Positions 34,673-43,776 of a stretch of 64,000 nucleotides of DNA are shown here, piece after piece. The DNA comes from Lewinellaceae bacterium (GTDB lineage: Bacteria > Bacteroidota > Bacteroidia > Chitinophagales > Saprospiraceae). Numbering within the stretch: position 1 is the stretch's first letter; each line of letters begins with the position of its first letter. The translations under genes were made by a program, and so were the position numbers. The notes beneath the pieces were generated by a model. That model was given only the letters and a program-made list of their open reading frames with translations, was not told where the DNA came from and did no database searches. Where the stretch lies: NCBI GenBank assembly GCA_016712415.1, contig JADJRC010000023.1:13048-77047 (forward strand). Direction: 5' to 3'.

Positions 34673-35368
34673 CTAAACAGTTGTAGTCCGCTTGACCATT
34701 TCCTCGTTTTCCACGCGGCCGTCTTTCAGGTGCAGGATACGGTTGCCATACCGGGCATTCTCTTCGGAGTGCGTGACCTGAATGATCGTCACGCCGTCTT
34801 CGTCGTTGAGTTTCTGGAAGATTTCCATAATTTCCTTTGCCTGAGGGCTTTGGAGGTTGCCCGTGGGTTCGTCGGCAAGAATGAGTTTGGGGCGTCCGAT
34901 CAGGGCCCTGGCCACCCCGACGCGTTGTTGCTGGCCGCCGGAGAGCTGGTTGGGAAAGAGGTCTTTTTTGGCCACGATATTGAACCGGTCCAGCAGGTCG
35001 GCAATCCGGCTTTTGCGCTCGGCGGAGGGTACTTTTTTGTACAACAGCGGTGTTTCGAGGTTTTCGTAAACCGTCAGGTCGTCGATCAGGTGGTAGGCCT
35101 GAAATACAAAGCCGATGTATTGCTGGTAGAGTTCGGTTCGGCGGCGCTCGTTAAATTTATGCACCGCTTCTCCCAGGAACCAGTATTCACCCGAGGTAGG
35201 CTCGTCGAGCATACCGAGCACATGCAGGAGGGTGCTTTTTCCCGAACCGGAGGGCCCCATGATACTGACAAACTCCCCCTCTGCGATGTGGGCGTTTATG
35301 TAACGGAGTACGTACGTTTTCAGAGAGCCGTTCTGGTAATACCGTTCAACGTCTTTAAGTTCGAGCAT
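34673..35368 (-). CDS. LolD/MacB-family ABC transporter ATPase
   Basis: A 231-residue ATPase from the ATG at 35368 (MLELKDVERYYQNG). Walker A is MGPSGSGKST, the signature LSGGQQQRV, Walker B LILADEPTGNL, and the switch histidine is in QVTHSEENA. This is the class that pairs with FtsX-type permeases such as MacB or LolCE. It follows a second ATPase of the same class and an HlyD adaptor on the same strand, with 180 bases between the ATPases. The frame open to 35443 adds 25 residues without similarity to the family. Confidence 0.93.
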   Translation of the reverse strand: MLELKDVERYYQNGSLKTYVLRYINAHIAEGEFVSIMGPSGSGKSTLLHVLGMLDEPTSGEYWFLGEAVHKFNERRRTELYQQYIGFVFQAYHLIDDLTVYENLETPLLYKKVPSAERKSRIADLLDRFNIVAKKDLFPNQLSGGQQQRVGVARALIGRPKLILADEPTGNLQSPQAKEIMEIFQKLNDEDGVTIIQVTHSEENARYGNRILHLKDGRVENEEMVKRTTTV

Positions 35369-35548
35369 AGCGTTTGTGGTTTTGGTACGCAGAAAAGAGC
35401 CGCCGCAATTTGCCATGCCTTTTCGGATAAAAACGGCTGACAATCAGAAGGTTAGTTAATATTGCCGGCAAACTGGCCGGCTGCTTTTCTGTGTGGTAGT
35501 TTTTGTTTTTGTTTCCCTTGGGAAAAATGCTCCGTTGTTGCCCCGGTT

Positions 35549-36226
35549 TTATACGTGGAAATTCTCCGTCACCACTTTGCCGTCGAACAGGTTGACGATA
35601 CGGTGTGCAAATCCCGCGTCGTGCGGCGAGTGGGTTACCATAATGATCGTGGTACCGCCCTGGTTGAGTTGTGTAAGCAGGTTCATGACCTCGAGCCCGT
35701 TGGTCGAGTCGAGGTTACCCGTCGGTTCGTCGGCGAGGATCACCTTCGGGTTGGCGACCACGGCCCTGGCAATAGCGACCCGCTGCTGCTGGCCGCCGGA
35801 AAGTTGCTGTGGAAAGTGGTTGCGGCGGTGCATGATGTTCATGCGCTCGAGTTGTTCTTCCACCTTCTTTTTGCGTTCGCCGGCCGGCGTTTTCAGGTAG
35901 AGCAGCGGCAATTCCACATTTTCGTAAACGGTCAGTTCGTCGATCAGGTTGAACGACTGGAACACAAAACCGATATTGCCTTTGCGCAGGTTGGCGCGGT
36001 TGCGTTCGGTCATTTTGGCGACTTCGGTGCCAAAGAAGTGATACTCACCTTCGGAAGGGTTGTCGAGCAGGCCGATGATATTGAGCAGCGTGGATTTGCC
36101 GCAGCCGGAAGGCCCCATTATGGCGACAAATTCGCCGGCCTGGATTTCCAGGTTGATGCCGTTGAGCGCCGTGGTTTCCACCTCGTCGGTGGTGAATAAC
36201 TTATGCAGGTTCGTCGTCTTTATCAT
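35549..36226 (-). CDS. LolD/MacB-family ABC transporter ATPase, second copy
   Basis: A 225-residue ATPase beginning MIKTTNLHKLFTTDEVETTAL, a usual start for MacB-type ATPases. Walker A MGPSGCGKST, signature LSGGQQQRV, Walker B VILADEPTGNL and switch MVTHSPHDAG are all intact. It lies 100 bases after the HlyD adaptor and before the other ATPase, so all three are likely one transcription unit. Two ATPases beside one adaptor suggest that each serves a different permease; the two 809-residue permeases at 26020 and 30171 are candidates, by inference only. Confidence 0.93.
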   Translation of the reverse strand: MIKTTNLHKLFTTDEVETTALNGINLEIQAGEFVAIMGPSGCGKSTLLNIIGLLDNPSEGEYHFFGTEVAKMTERNRANLRKGNIGFVFQSFNLIDELTVYENVELPLLYLKTPAGERKKKVEEQLERMNIMHRRNHFPQQLSGGQQQRVAIARAVVANPKVILADEPTGNLDSTNGLEVMNLLTQLNQGGTTIIMVTHSPHDAGFAHRIVNLFDGKVVTENFHV

Positions 36227-36326
36227 ATTGTTGAAAAAGTTTCAGTGTGTTTTTAGTTGTGCGTTGCAGGTCAGCAACCCGTGGCATCCGTTTATTTATC
36301 GCCGCGACCATTTATGCCCGGCTACC

Positions 36327-37577
36327 TTACTGCAAGTTTAATACGTCCTTGTCGCCAAAATTCTCGTACGAACTCGTGACCACCATTTCGCCCGGTTCCA
36401 GTCCGCTCAACACCTCGAAATACTGCGGGTTTTTTCGCCCGAGCGATATGTTGCGCTTTTCAGCCCTGGAGCCCGATTCATTCAGCACGTACACCCAGTT
36501 GCCGCCCGTATCGCTGAAGAAGCCGCCGGTAGAGAGCAGCACCGCTTCGGCCGGTTTGCCCAGCTGAAGCCGTACCGGAACCGATTGTCCGCGCCGGATG
36601 CCATCGGGTACCGACTGGGCGAAAGCCATGTCGACCTCAAAGCGGCCATTGCGCACTTCGGGATACACCTTGCTGACGCTGAGTTGCTGCGATTTGCCGT
36701 TGAACTCAAAAGACCCTTCTAATCCGGGAAAGATGCGCGAGATGTAATGTTCATCCACCTCTACCCGCATTTTGAACCCGTTAAGGTCGTCGATCTGGCC
36801 GATATTCTGGCCGGCGGCAATGCTGGCTCCGATTTCCACATCGACCCGGGAAAGCAATCCGGATACAGGCGCCCGAACCGACAGGTTTTCGAGGTTTTGT
36901 TTCATCATCGACAGGTTGAGACGGGTACGGTCAAGGGTTCCTTCGAGTTGCTTGATCTGGGTTATGCTGTTCTCTTCCTGAAATTTCTGGTTTTCGATTT
37001 CGATGTCGCGTTGTTGCTGCAGGCGCTCGTAGGCAATTCTCGTGCGGGTAAACTCCTGCTGGCTGATTACATTGTCCGCAAAGAGTTTTGCGTTGCGGTC
37101 GTGGTCGTCTTTGGCCTGCTGGATCAGGTAATCGAGTTCCGAAAGCGTTTTTTTCAGGGCAAACTTGTCCTGACGCAGCCGCAACCGGGTATTTTCCAGG
37201 TTATTGATGAGGTCGTACATTTCTGTTTCCCGGTTCACGAAATCGAGCATCAGCCGCTGATTTTCGAGTTTCAGGATCAGGTCGCCTTTTTTGACCGAGG
37301 CCCCGCCGTCCAGCAGTTTTTGGGCCACATAGCCCCCTTCAATGGCGTCGAGTTGGTACGTTTTCAGGGGCTGTACGACGCCGGTCACTACGATAAACTC
37401 GTCGAAAACGCCTTTTTCCACTTTGGAAATCGTAATTTTCTCCCGGTCCACGTTCAGGCTGCTCTGGCGGCCGGCCAGCATCAGGCTGTACACGGAAAAG
37501 GCTACAAAAGCAAGGATGCCGATCCCGATGGCGATTCGCTGCGGCGTCCATTTTTTCTTTTTAATTGCTCTGTCCAT
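36327..37577 (-). CDS. HlyD/RND-type periplasmic adaptor subunit
   Basis: A 416-residue membrane-fusion protein. One N-terminal membrane helix (about residues 14-37) is followed by a split lipoyl-like domain (VVTGVVQPLKTYQ, then VRAPVSGLLSRVDVEIGASI) around a long coiled coil (~115-220). A beta-barrel and a membrane-proximal domain close it (~260-416). It bridges an inner-membrane ABC permease and the outer membrane in MacAB-like exporters. It is the first gene of the set with two ATPases downstream. A GG-N10-GC site on this strand lies about 110 bases upstream (37689-37702), and the NtrC-type regulator is divergent. Confidence 0.92.
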   Translation of the reverse strand: MDRAIKKKKWTPQRIAIGIGILAFVAFSVYSLMLAGRQSSLNVDREKITISKVEKGVFDEFIVVTGVVQPLKTYQLDAIEGGYVAQKLLDGGASVKKGDLILKLENQRLMLDFVNRETEMYDLINNLENTRLRLRQDKFALKKTLSELDYLIQQAKDDHDRNAKLFADNVISQQEFTRTRIAYERLQQQRDIEIENQKFQEENSITQIKQLEGTLDRTRLNLSMMKQNLENLSVRAPVSGLLSRVDVEIGASIAAGQNIGQIDDLNGFKMRVEVDEHYISRIFPGLEGSFEFNGKSQQLSVSKVYPEVRNGRFEVDMAFAQSVPDGIRRGQSVPVRLQLGKPAEAVLLSTGGFFSDTGGNWVYVLNESGSRAEKRNISLGRKNPQYFEVLSGLEPGEMVVTSSYENFGDKDVLNLQ

Positions 37578-37688
37578 TTACTTTAGCGTAAGGTTTCAAG
37601 GTTTCGGGGACTTAAGGATTTTCGCTACTGTTTTCGGCTGCATGCGGGGCGGTTTTCCGGTCTCCGTTGAGCGGAAAACCGCGGCCCG

Positions 37689-37702
37689 GCATGACAGCAA
37701 CC
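37689..37702 (-). promoter_or_regulatory. Candidate sigma-54 (-24/-12) element toward the HlyD operon
   Basis: On the minus strand TTGGTTGCTGTCATGCC holds GG and GC separated by exactly 10 bases, with the flanking T and TGC of the -24/-12 consensus. The internal match is only partial, so the evidence is weak apart from the neighbouring sigma-54 activator gene. Confidence 0.3.
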
Positions 37703-37876
37703 AAATCAAACTTAATTACCAAAATAGTGAACCCCGTGCCAAATTTATAATCGACTGGAAATCAGGTTTTTCATATCAATTTGTTTTTCATCTAATCGTT
37801 CACTTGCGAACGCAGGTGTCCGAAAACGAACACTTGATCCAAAAAAAATCAGTTGATTTGCAGACCCTTAGCCCCG

Positions 37877-37890
37877 GGCATTGTCTTTGC
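37877..37890 (+). promoter_or_regulatory. Candidate sigma-54 (-24/-12) element toward the NtrC-type regulator
   Basis: GGGCATTGTCTTTGC has GG (37877-37878) and GC (37889-37890) at the 10-base spacing, with the TTTGC form of the -12 box. It is about 85 bases before the regulator start. The remaining ~400-base gap (37578-37974) is AT-rich with no other clear signal. Confidence 0.35.
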
Positions 37891-37974
37891 GGCATGTACG
37901 CCGGAATTCAGTTTCGGCTGGAAAGGCACCAAGTACCGGAACAGGGAGTTTCGGTATACAACCCGGCGTACACC

Positions 37975-39354
37975 ATGGAAATGAAACAAGCCAATATCCT
38001 TATCGTCGACGACAACCCAGGTGTGTTGAGCGCTGCCAAGTTGTTCCTGAAACGGCATTTCGCAGAAGTGGACACTACACGCGAGCCGGCGGATATTCCT
38101 GCGTTTTTCAAGGAAAAGCGGTATGCGGTCATACTGCTCGACATGAATTTCGGGCGCAGCGCCAAAAATACCGGTCAGGAAGGTTTTGAGTGGCTGGAAA
38201 AAATCCTCGAACTTGACCCCTCCGCCGTCGTCGTGCTGATTACGGCTTACGGCGACGTTGAACTGGCCGTAAAGGCGATCAAGAACGGCGCTACCGATTT
38301 CGTGCTGAAACCCTGGGACAACGACAAACTGCTGGCCACCCTGCATTCTGCCCTGAAACTCCGCAGCAGCCAGGATGAAGCCGATCAGCTCAAGTCCAAA
38401 CAGGTGGGCCGGAATATCGCCGAAACGCGCGACCTGCCGGAAATCGTGTTCCGCAGCCAGGCCATGGAGCAGATATTCGAAACCGTGCACCGCATTGCCG
38501 AAACGGACGCCAACGTGCTTCTTCTGGGCGAAAACGGTACCGGAAAGGACCTCGTGGCGCAGGCCATACACGCCCAGTCGAAACGCGCGCAGGAGAATTT
38601 TGTCAAGGTCGACCTCGGCGCGCTGACCGAAAGTCTGTTTGAAAGCGAGCTGTTCGGCCACGTCAAAGGCGCTTTCACCGACGCCCGCGACGACCGCCCG
38701 GGCCGGTTTGAAGCCGCCGACGGCGGCACCATTTTTCTCGACGAGATCGGCAACCTGTCGCTGGGGCAGCAAGCCAAACTCCTGACCGTCTTGCAGAACC
38801 GCACCATCACCCGTGTCGGCTCCAACCGCGTGCGGCCCGTAAATGTGCGCGTTATCGCCGCCACCAATCAGAACCTCTTCGAAGCCGTCAACAACCGAAC
38901 ATTCCGACAGGACCTGCTCTACCGGATCAACACCATCGAGATACACCTGCCGCCGCTGCGCGAGCGCATCGACGATATAGAGCCCCTCGCCACGCGCTTC
39001 CTGCAGCAGTTCAGCCATAAATACAACCGCCCCGTCAGCGGCCTCAGCGCCGCCCTGCTCAAGGAAATGCACCGCTACCCCTGGCCCGGCAACGTCCGCG
39101 AACTCCAGCATGCCGTCGAACGCGCCGTGATCATGTCGAAAGGTGAAAAACTGCAACCCGAGGATTTCTTTTTCCGGCAGCCCGGCATGGAGGAGCAAGG
39201 CGGCGATTTCCCGACCATGAACCTCGACGATATGGAAAAGCAACTAATCATGAAGGCCCTGCAGAAATACCACGGCAATATCACCGAAGCAGCGCAGGAG
39301 CTCGGGCTGACCCGCGCCTCCCTGTACCGGAGACTCGAAAAATACAACCTGTAG
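37975..39354 (+). CDS. NtrC-family sigma-54-dependent response regulator
   Basis: A regulator of 459 residues from the ATG at 37975 (or 457 from 37981); the frame runs further upstream, but only from here does the receiver begin (QANILIVDDNPGV). Receiver D56 (ILLDMNFG) is the phospho-acceptor. The AAA+ domain has Walker A GENGTGKD, the sigma-54 contact loop as GAFTDA rather than the usual GAFTGA, Walker B GTIFLDEIGN, and the arginine segment LLYRIN. A Fis-type helix-turn-helix (ITEAAQELGLTRASLYRRL) ends it. It should activate sigma-54 promoters, probably of the divergent exporter operon. The kinase gene follows after 45 bases. Confidence 0.93.
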   Translation: MEMKQANILIVDDNPGVLSAAKLFLKRHFAEVDTTREPADIPAFFKEKRYAVILLDMNFGRSAKNTGQEGFEWLEKILELDPSAVVVLITAYGDVELAVKAIKNGATDFVLKPWDNDKLLATLHSALKLRSSQDEADQLKSKQVGRNIAETRDLPEIVFRSQAMEQIFETVHRIAETDANVLLLGENGTGKDLVAQAIHAQSKRAQENFVKVDLGALTESLFESELFGHVKGAFTDARDDRPGRFEAADGGTIFLDEIGNLSLGQQAKLLTVLQNRTITRVGSNRVRPVNVRVIAATNQNLFEAVNNRTFRQDLLYRINTIEIHLPPLRERIDDIEPLATRFLQQFSHKYNRPVSGLSAALLKEMHRYPWPGNVRELQHAVERAVIMSKGEKLQPEDFFFRQPGMEEQGGDFPTMNLDDMEKQLIMKALQKYHGNITEAAQELGLTRASLYRRLEKYNL

Positions 39355-39399
39355 CGGCTGACGCCCCGATTCACAACTCAAGACCCACGACATCCGGCC

Positions 39400-40739
39400 A
39401 TGCTTTTCGTACGCTCTTTCTCCGCCAATTTAGCCCTGCGTGTCATCCTCCTGGTTGCCCTGATCATCGCAGCGGTAATGGTGTCGACGGGCGACACCCC
39501 CCAATACTGGCTCACCCTGTTGTTGTCGGGCGCAACTATTATCCTGATTTTCAACCTGTTCTATTATGTGAATGATACCAACCGCCGCCTCGCCCGATTT
39601 TTGAGAGTGTGCGGTATTCCGACTTTGCCATCCGTTTTTCTTCGGCAAAAGAAAAGGGCGACTCCTTTGCCGACGTCAACCGCCAGTTCAACGAAGTGCT
39701 GGAGGCTTTTCGCCAGACACGCGCCGAAAAGGAGGCCAACCTGCTGTTTATGAATACGATTGTGCAGCACCTCAGCACGGGCCTGCTGGCCTTCGATGCA
39801 CAGATGAACGTGCTGATCTCCAACAATGCCGCCTTCCAGTTGCTCGGCGTGTACCGGCTGCACCACCTGAACGACCTGCCCGAAAGGCACAGCGCCCTGG
39901 TCCAGTTCGTACAGGGCCTGAGCGCCAGGGGGAAGGTGCTGTATCAGCCCGAGGTCGGTCGCCAGTTGTCTGTGCAGGGCGTCAGCATCAACCTGCAGGG
40001 CCGGGCGGTGCGGCTCCTCACCCTGCAGAACATACACCCCGAACTCCAGCGCAAGGAACTCGATGCCTGGCGCAACCTCACCCGGGTGCTGCGCCACGAG
40101 ATCATGAACTCGGTGACGCCCATTGTATCGCTGGTGGAAACCGCCCAGGATATCGTCGAGTACGACCTGGAAAAAAATGCTGCCACCATCGACCTTGCCG
40201 AAGCGCTGGAGGTGGTGGCTGCCCGCAGTACCGGGCTGGTCAATTTTGTAGAAGCCTACCGGTCCTTTACCTCGACCCCAAACCCCAAACTTCAGCAATT
40301 CCCCGCCAAAAAACTGCTCGACAGGGTGGTTTCGCTGGTCTCTGCCGAACACAAGGACCTGAAAATCAAAACGGAAGCCTTTGTTATACCTGAAGGGCTG
40401 GAATTGTATGCCGATGCCGCCCAGCTGGAAATGATCATGCTTAACCTGGTTAAAAATGCCCGCGAATCACTGCGCAACATCGACCCTTCCCGGCATCCGC
40501 GCATTACGCTGCGCGCCGGCGCCGACAGCAAGGGGCATCCCTTCATAGAGGTGGAAGACAACGGTCCCGGCATACAACCCGAACTGCTGGAAGAAATATT
40601 CATCCCCTTTTTCACCACAAAAGACACGGGTACCGGCGTCGGGCTGAGCATTTCGAAGCAGATCATGCAAATGCACGGCGGCGACATCCGCGTGAGTTCG
40701 GCGCCGGGAGAAGGCGCCCGGTTTGTACTGGAGTTCTAA
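39400..40739 (+). CDS. NtrB/NtrY-like sensor histidine kinase (one-base frameshift in a T5 run)
   Basis: The N-terminal part (from 39400) has two membrane helices (about residues 12-28 and 38-56). The frame is lost at 39598-39602; adding one T joins RRLARFFES to VRYSDFAIRF and gives 446 residues. A PAS-like region (~100-190) precedes the HisKA box LRHEIMNSVTPI (phospho-acceptor His) and an ATPase domain with NLVKNARESL, EDNGPGI and DTGTGVGLSI. It is the obvious partner of the NtrC-type regulator just upstream. The deficit in a homopolymer run again suggests a sequence error. Confidence 0.9.
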
Positions 40740-40888
40740 TGCTCTTTTCTTCCTCCAAATAACGGCATCTGGAAAAACAGGCGCCGCCTCCTTTGTCCGC
40801 AGAGGGCTCAAAAAATAATATTTGGGCAAAATTTTCACTCATTTTCAATGAGTTATCAAAAATTTACTGTAAAAATTTCGACGATTCC

Positions 40889-40919
40889 TTGCACAAACAA
40901 TCCCGCCGCACTACATTTG
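40889..40919 (+). promoter_or_regulatory. Bacteroidota-type promoter for rplM-rpsI
   Basis: TTG at 40889-40891 and TACATTTG at 40912-40919 are 20 bases apart. The predicted start near 40926 leaves a leader of about 115 bases before rplM, long enough to hold a control element. The first part of the gap (40740-40888) shows no gene. Confidence 0.65.
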
Positions 40920-41041
40920 CGGCCTCTTTGAAAAAAGGGTAGTAAACAGTCCGGCCGGATACCGGTTTTTCGCTTATTTTTTCAGTGTCCGGAAGTCGCT
41001 GTAACCGCATCAGTTCAATAAATTAACAACAACACTTATAA

Positions 41042-41485
41042 ATGAATACGCTGAGCTATCGGACGGAATCCGTCAGTGCGGAAAAGGCGGAACGCAAGTG
41101 GTACATCGTCGACGCCGAGAACCAGGTGACCGGCCGTCTTTGCGCCCACATTGCCGCCACATTACGCGGCAAGAACAAGCCGACCTACACCCCGCATGCA
41201 GACACGGGCGACTATGTCATCGTGATCAACGCCGCCAAAATTCGTTTTACCGGCAAAAAATGGGAGCAAAAAGAGTATAAAGACTACTCGCTCCACCCCG
41301 GCGGCCTCAAAGTGGTTATTGCCGAAGATATGCTGACCAAATTTCCCGAGCGCATTATCGAGCGCGCGGTGAAAGGCATGCTTCCCAAAACCAAACTGGG
41401 TCGCGCCATGATCAAAAAACTGTTTGTTTACGCCGGTTCGGAGCACCCGCACATCGGCCAGAAACCGGAACCCATTACATTCTGA
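41042..41485 (+). CDS. rplM: 50S ribosomal protein L13
   Basis: A 147-residue L13: the N-terminal WYIVDAENQVTGRLCAHIAATLRGK, the central GDYVIVINAAKIRFTGKKW and the block AVKGMLPKTKLGRAM are all standard. It is an early-binding large-subunit protein contacting 23S rRNA. It leads the usual rplM-rpsI pair. A perfect 15-bp hairpin starts at its stop codon, so downstream expression may be tuned there. Promoter at 40889-40919. Confidence 0.97.
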   Translation: MNTLSYRTESVSAEKAERKWYIVDAENQVTGRLCAHIAATLRGKNKPTYTPHADTGDYVIVINAAKIRFTGKKWEQKEYKDYSLHPGGLKVVIAEDMLTKFPERIIERAVKGMLPKTKLGRAMIKKLFVYAGSEHPHIGQKPEPITF

Positions 41486-41524
41486 ATGTTGAATGATGAG
41501 TCGCATGATTCATCATTCAACATT
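41485..41524. promoter_or_regulatory. Perfect 15-bp hairpin between rplM and rpsI
   Basis: AATGTTGAATGATGA (41485-41499) and TCATCATTCAACATT (41510-41524) are exact complements with a 10-base loop. The first arm starts on the last base of the rplM stop. Further ATCATTCATC words follow to about 41537. No T-run follows, so it is not a standard terminator. Confidence 0.6.
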
Positions 41525-41561
41525 TATCATTCATCATTATTAACTGCAATTCTGAAATAGC

Positions 41562-41948
41562 ATGGAAATGATAAATGCCATAGGGCGCCGCAAAACAGCC
41601 GTCGCCCGGGTCTATCTGATGAAAGGCGAGGGAAAAGTGACGATAAACGGCAAAGATTATCGCGAATACTTTCCCCAAATCCACGTTCAGCACAACGTAG
41701 TAGATCCTTTTGCCGTAGTTGGCGCTGAAAACATCTACGACCTCAAGGTAAACGTACGCGGCGGCGGCTACAAAGGCCAGGCCGAAGCAGTGCGTATGGG
41801 CGTGAGCCGCGCGCTGGTGAAACTCAACGAAGAGTTCCGCAAGCCGCTGAAAGCCCGCAAGTTCCTCACGCGCGACAGCCGCGCCGTTGAACGCAAAAAA
41901 TACGGTCAACCCAAAGCACGCAAGCGCTTCCAGTTCTCCAAACGCTAA
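41562..41948 (+). CDS. rpsI: 30S ribosomal protein S9
   Basis: A 128-residue S9: IGRRKTAVARVYL at the N-terminus, the central GGGYKGQAEAVRMGVSRAL and the basic tail ending in KRFQFSKR, which reaches the P-site tRNA in the ribosome. Length and ending are as expected. rpsB follows after 30 bases, so the block rplM-rpsI-rpsB-tsf is probably one unit. Confidence 0.97.
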   Translation: MEMINAIGRRKTAVARVYLMKGEGKVTINGKDYREYFPQIHVQHNVVDPFAVVGAENIYDLKVNVRGGGYKGQAEAVRMGVSRALVKLNEEFRKPLKARKFLTRDSRAVERKKYGQPKARKRFQFSKR

Positions 41949-41978
41949 TCTTCTCACACATAAAATTGCTTTTGAACA

Positions 41979-42704
41979 ATGCAAAAGCCCACCTATAAAG
42001 AATTGCTCGATGCCGGTTGCCACTTTGGCCACCTGCGCAAAAAGTGGAATCCGAAGATGACGCCCTATATCTTCATGGAGCATAAGGGCATCCACATCAT
42101 CGACCTGAACCGCACCGCCGAGTGTCTGGAGCGCGCCGCCATCGCCATGAAAGCCATGGCTAAAAGCGGCAAAAAAATCATGTTTGTCGCCACCAAAAAA
42201 CAGGCCCGCGACATCGTGCAGAAAGCCGCAGAAAGCGTAGGTATGCCTTTCGTTACCGAACGCTGGCTGGGCGGTATGATGACCAACTTCATGACCATCC
42301 GCAAATCGGTGAAGAAAATGCAAAGCATCGAGCGTATCCTCGCCGATACCACGCTGACCAGCATCACCAAGAAGGAGCGCCTCACGCTGAGCCGCGAGCA
42401 CGCCAAAATGTCGAAGCAACTCGGCGGTATCGAACAACTGAACCGTTTGCCTTCGGCTGTGTTTATTGTCGACATTCACCACGAGCACCTCGCCCTGGCC
42501 GAATCGCGCAAACTGCACGTAAAAACCTTCGGCATGGTGGATACCAACTCTGATCCGACACTTGTCGACTTCCCCGTTCCGAGCAACGACGACGCGTCCA
42601 AGGCCATCTCGTTTATCACCAACTACCTGGCTGATGCTATCCGCGAAGGACTGGAAGAGCGCAAGGCCATGAAGAGCGAAGAAAAAGAAGGCGCCGACGC
42701 GTAA
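41979..42704 (+). CDS. rpsB: 30S ribosomal protein S2
   Basis: A 241-residue S2 with the family start (YKELLDAGCHFGHLRKKWNP), the MFVATKKQARDIV segment, the FVTERWLGGMMTNF block and the late FGMVDTNSDP motif. It binds last in small-subunit assembly and interacts with S1. The acidic C-terminal tail is short. tsf follows after 27 bases, the usual S2-EF-Ts order. Confidence 0.97.
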   Translation: MQKPTYKELLDAGCHFGHLRKKWNPKMTPYIFMEHKGIHIIDLNRTAECLERAAIAMKAMAKSGKKIMFVATKKQARDIVQKAAESVGMPFVTERWLGGMMTNFMTIRKSVKKMQSIERILADTTLTSITKKERLTLSREHAKMSKQLGGIEQLNRLPSAVFIVDIHHEHLALAESRKLHVKTFGMVDTNSDPTLVDFPVPSNDDASKAISFITNYLADAIREGLEERKAMKSEEKEGADA

Positions 42705-42731
42705 AACGCAACAATAAAAATACTCAACCCA

Positions 42732-43556
42732 ATGGTAAAAGTTTCTGCTTCAGATATTCAAAAGCTCCGCGAAATGACCGGAGCCGGCATGATGGACTGC
42801 AAAAAAGCCCTTGAAGAATCCAACGGCGACTATGAAGGCGCCCAGGACTGGCTTCGCAAAAAAGGCATCGCCAAGGCAGCCAAACGCGAAGACCGTGAGG
42901 CTAAGGAAGGCGTAGTTGTGGCCATCACCAATGCAGACCAGACCCGCGGCATAATTGTCGCCCTGAACTGCGAAACCGACTTTGTCGCCCGCAATGACAA
43001 CTTCGTTGCAATGACAACCAAAATGGGAGAGATCGCCCTGGCGAATTTCCCCGCTACACTGGAAGAACTGCTCGATCTGCCTTATGAAGGCGCCGTGACC
43101 ATCCGCGAAAAAGTGGGCGAGCAAAACGGTATCATCGGCGAAAAGATCGACCTCGGCCGTTACGAGCGCATCGAAGGCGCACTGGTGCTCACCTACAACC
43201 ACTCCAACAACAAACGCTCCGTACTGGTGGCCCTCAATATGACCGGCCAGGAGGATGCAGGCCGCAACCTGGCTATGCAAATCGCAGCCATGAACCCGGT
43301 TTCCGTAGGCAAAGACGACGTCGATCCGAAGATCATCGAAAAAGAGATCGAGATCGGCAAAGAACTCGCCCGCAACGAAGGAAAAGCAGAGGACATGCTC
43401 GAAAAAATCGCCCTCGGCCGCCTCAACAAATTCTTCCAGGAGAGCACCCTGCTCAGCCAGAAGTATGTAAAAGGCGCCGGCGAAACGGTCGATCAGTACC
43501 TCAAAGGTCTCCACAAAGACCTGACGGCTACCGGATTCAAACACGTTGCCCTCTGA
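42732..43556 (+). CDS. tsf: Elongation factor Ts
   Basis: A 274-residue EF-Ts. The N-terminal UBA-like domain (VSASDIQKLREMTGAGMMDCKKAL) and the exchange motif NCETDFVARND are clear; the coiled-coil and second core domain follow (KKAL... to ATGFKHVAL). It exchanges GDP on EF-Tu. Length is close to the usual 280-290. It ends the ribosomal block; a hairpin without a T-run lies about 90 bases downstream. pyrH, often next, is 20 kb away. Confidence 0.97.
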   Translation: MVKVSASDIQKLREMTGAGMMDCKKALEESNGDYEGAQDWLRKKGIAKAAKREDREAKEGVVVAITNADQTRGIIVALNCETDFVARNDNFVAMTTKMGEIALANFPATLEELLDLPYEGAVTIREKVGEQNGIIGEKIDLGRYERIEGALVLTYNHSNNKRSVLVALNMTGQEDAGRNLAMQIAAMNPVSVGKDDVDPKIIEKEIEIGKELARNEGKAEDMLEKIALGRLNKFFQESTLLSQKYVKGAGETVDQYLKGLHKDLTATGFKHVAL

Positions 43557-43643
43557 TTTGTAACGTATACAGGCGACAGTTTGAAATAACTGCCGTTTCT
43601 ATCTGCTGTACATGCTGAACATTTCAGCATTCTGATAAAAGAC

Positions 43644-43676
43644 ATGGGTCATTCCCGGATAGCCGGGATGACCCAT
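43644..43676. repeat. Hairpin after tsf
   Basis: ATGGGTCATTCCCGG pairs with CCGGGATGACCCAT (one bulged base) around ATAG. No T-run follows. The rest of the 220-base gap to the next gene shows nothing recognisable. Confidence 0.55.
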
Positions 43677-43776
43677 GTTGCATTGGAGGACCGCCCTCCA
43701 CATCTACCCGGCCTGCTGCCGGACGGATCATGTCAGGCGATCCGTGTCAAAATATAACTGGTGAAAAACATGAGCC

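Noticed and set aside
37849..39243. 464-residue open frame on the minus strand
   Set aside because: Antisense to the NtrC-type regulator, which has complete AAA+ and helix-turn-helix motifs.
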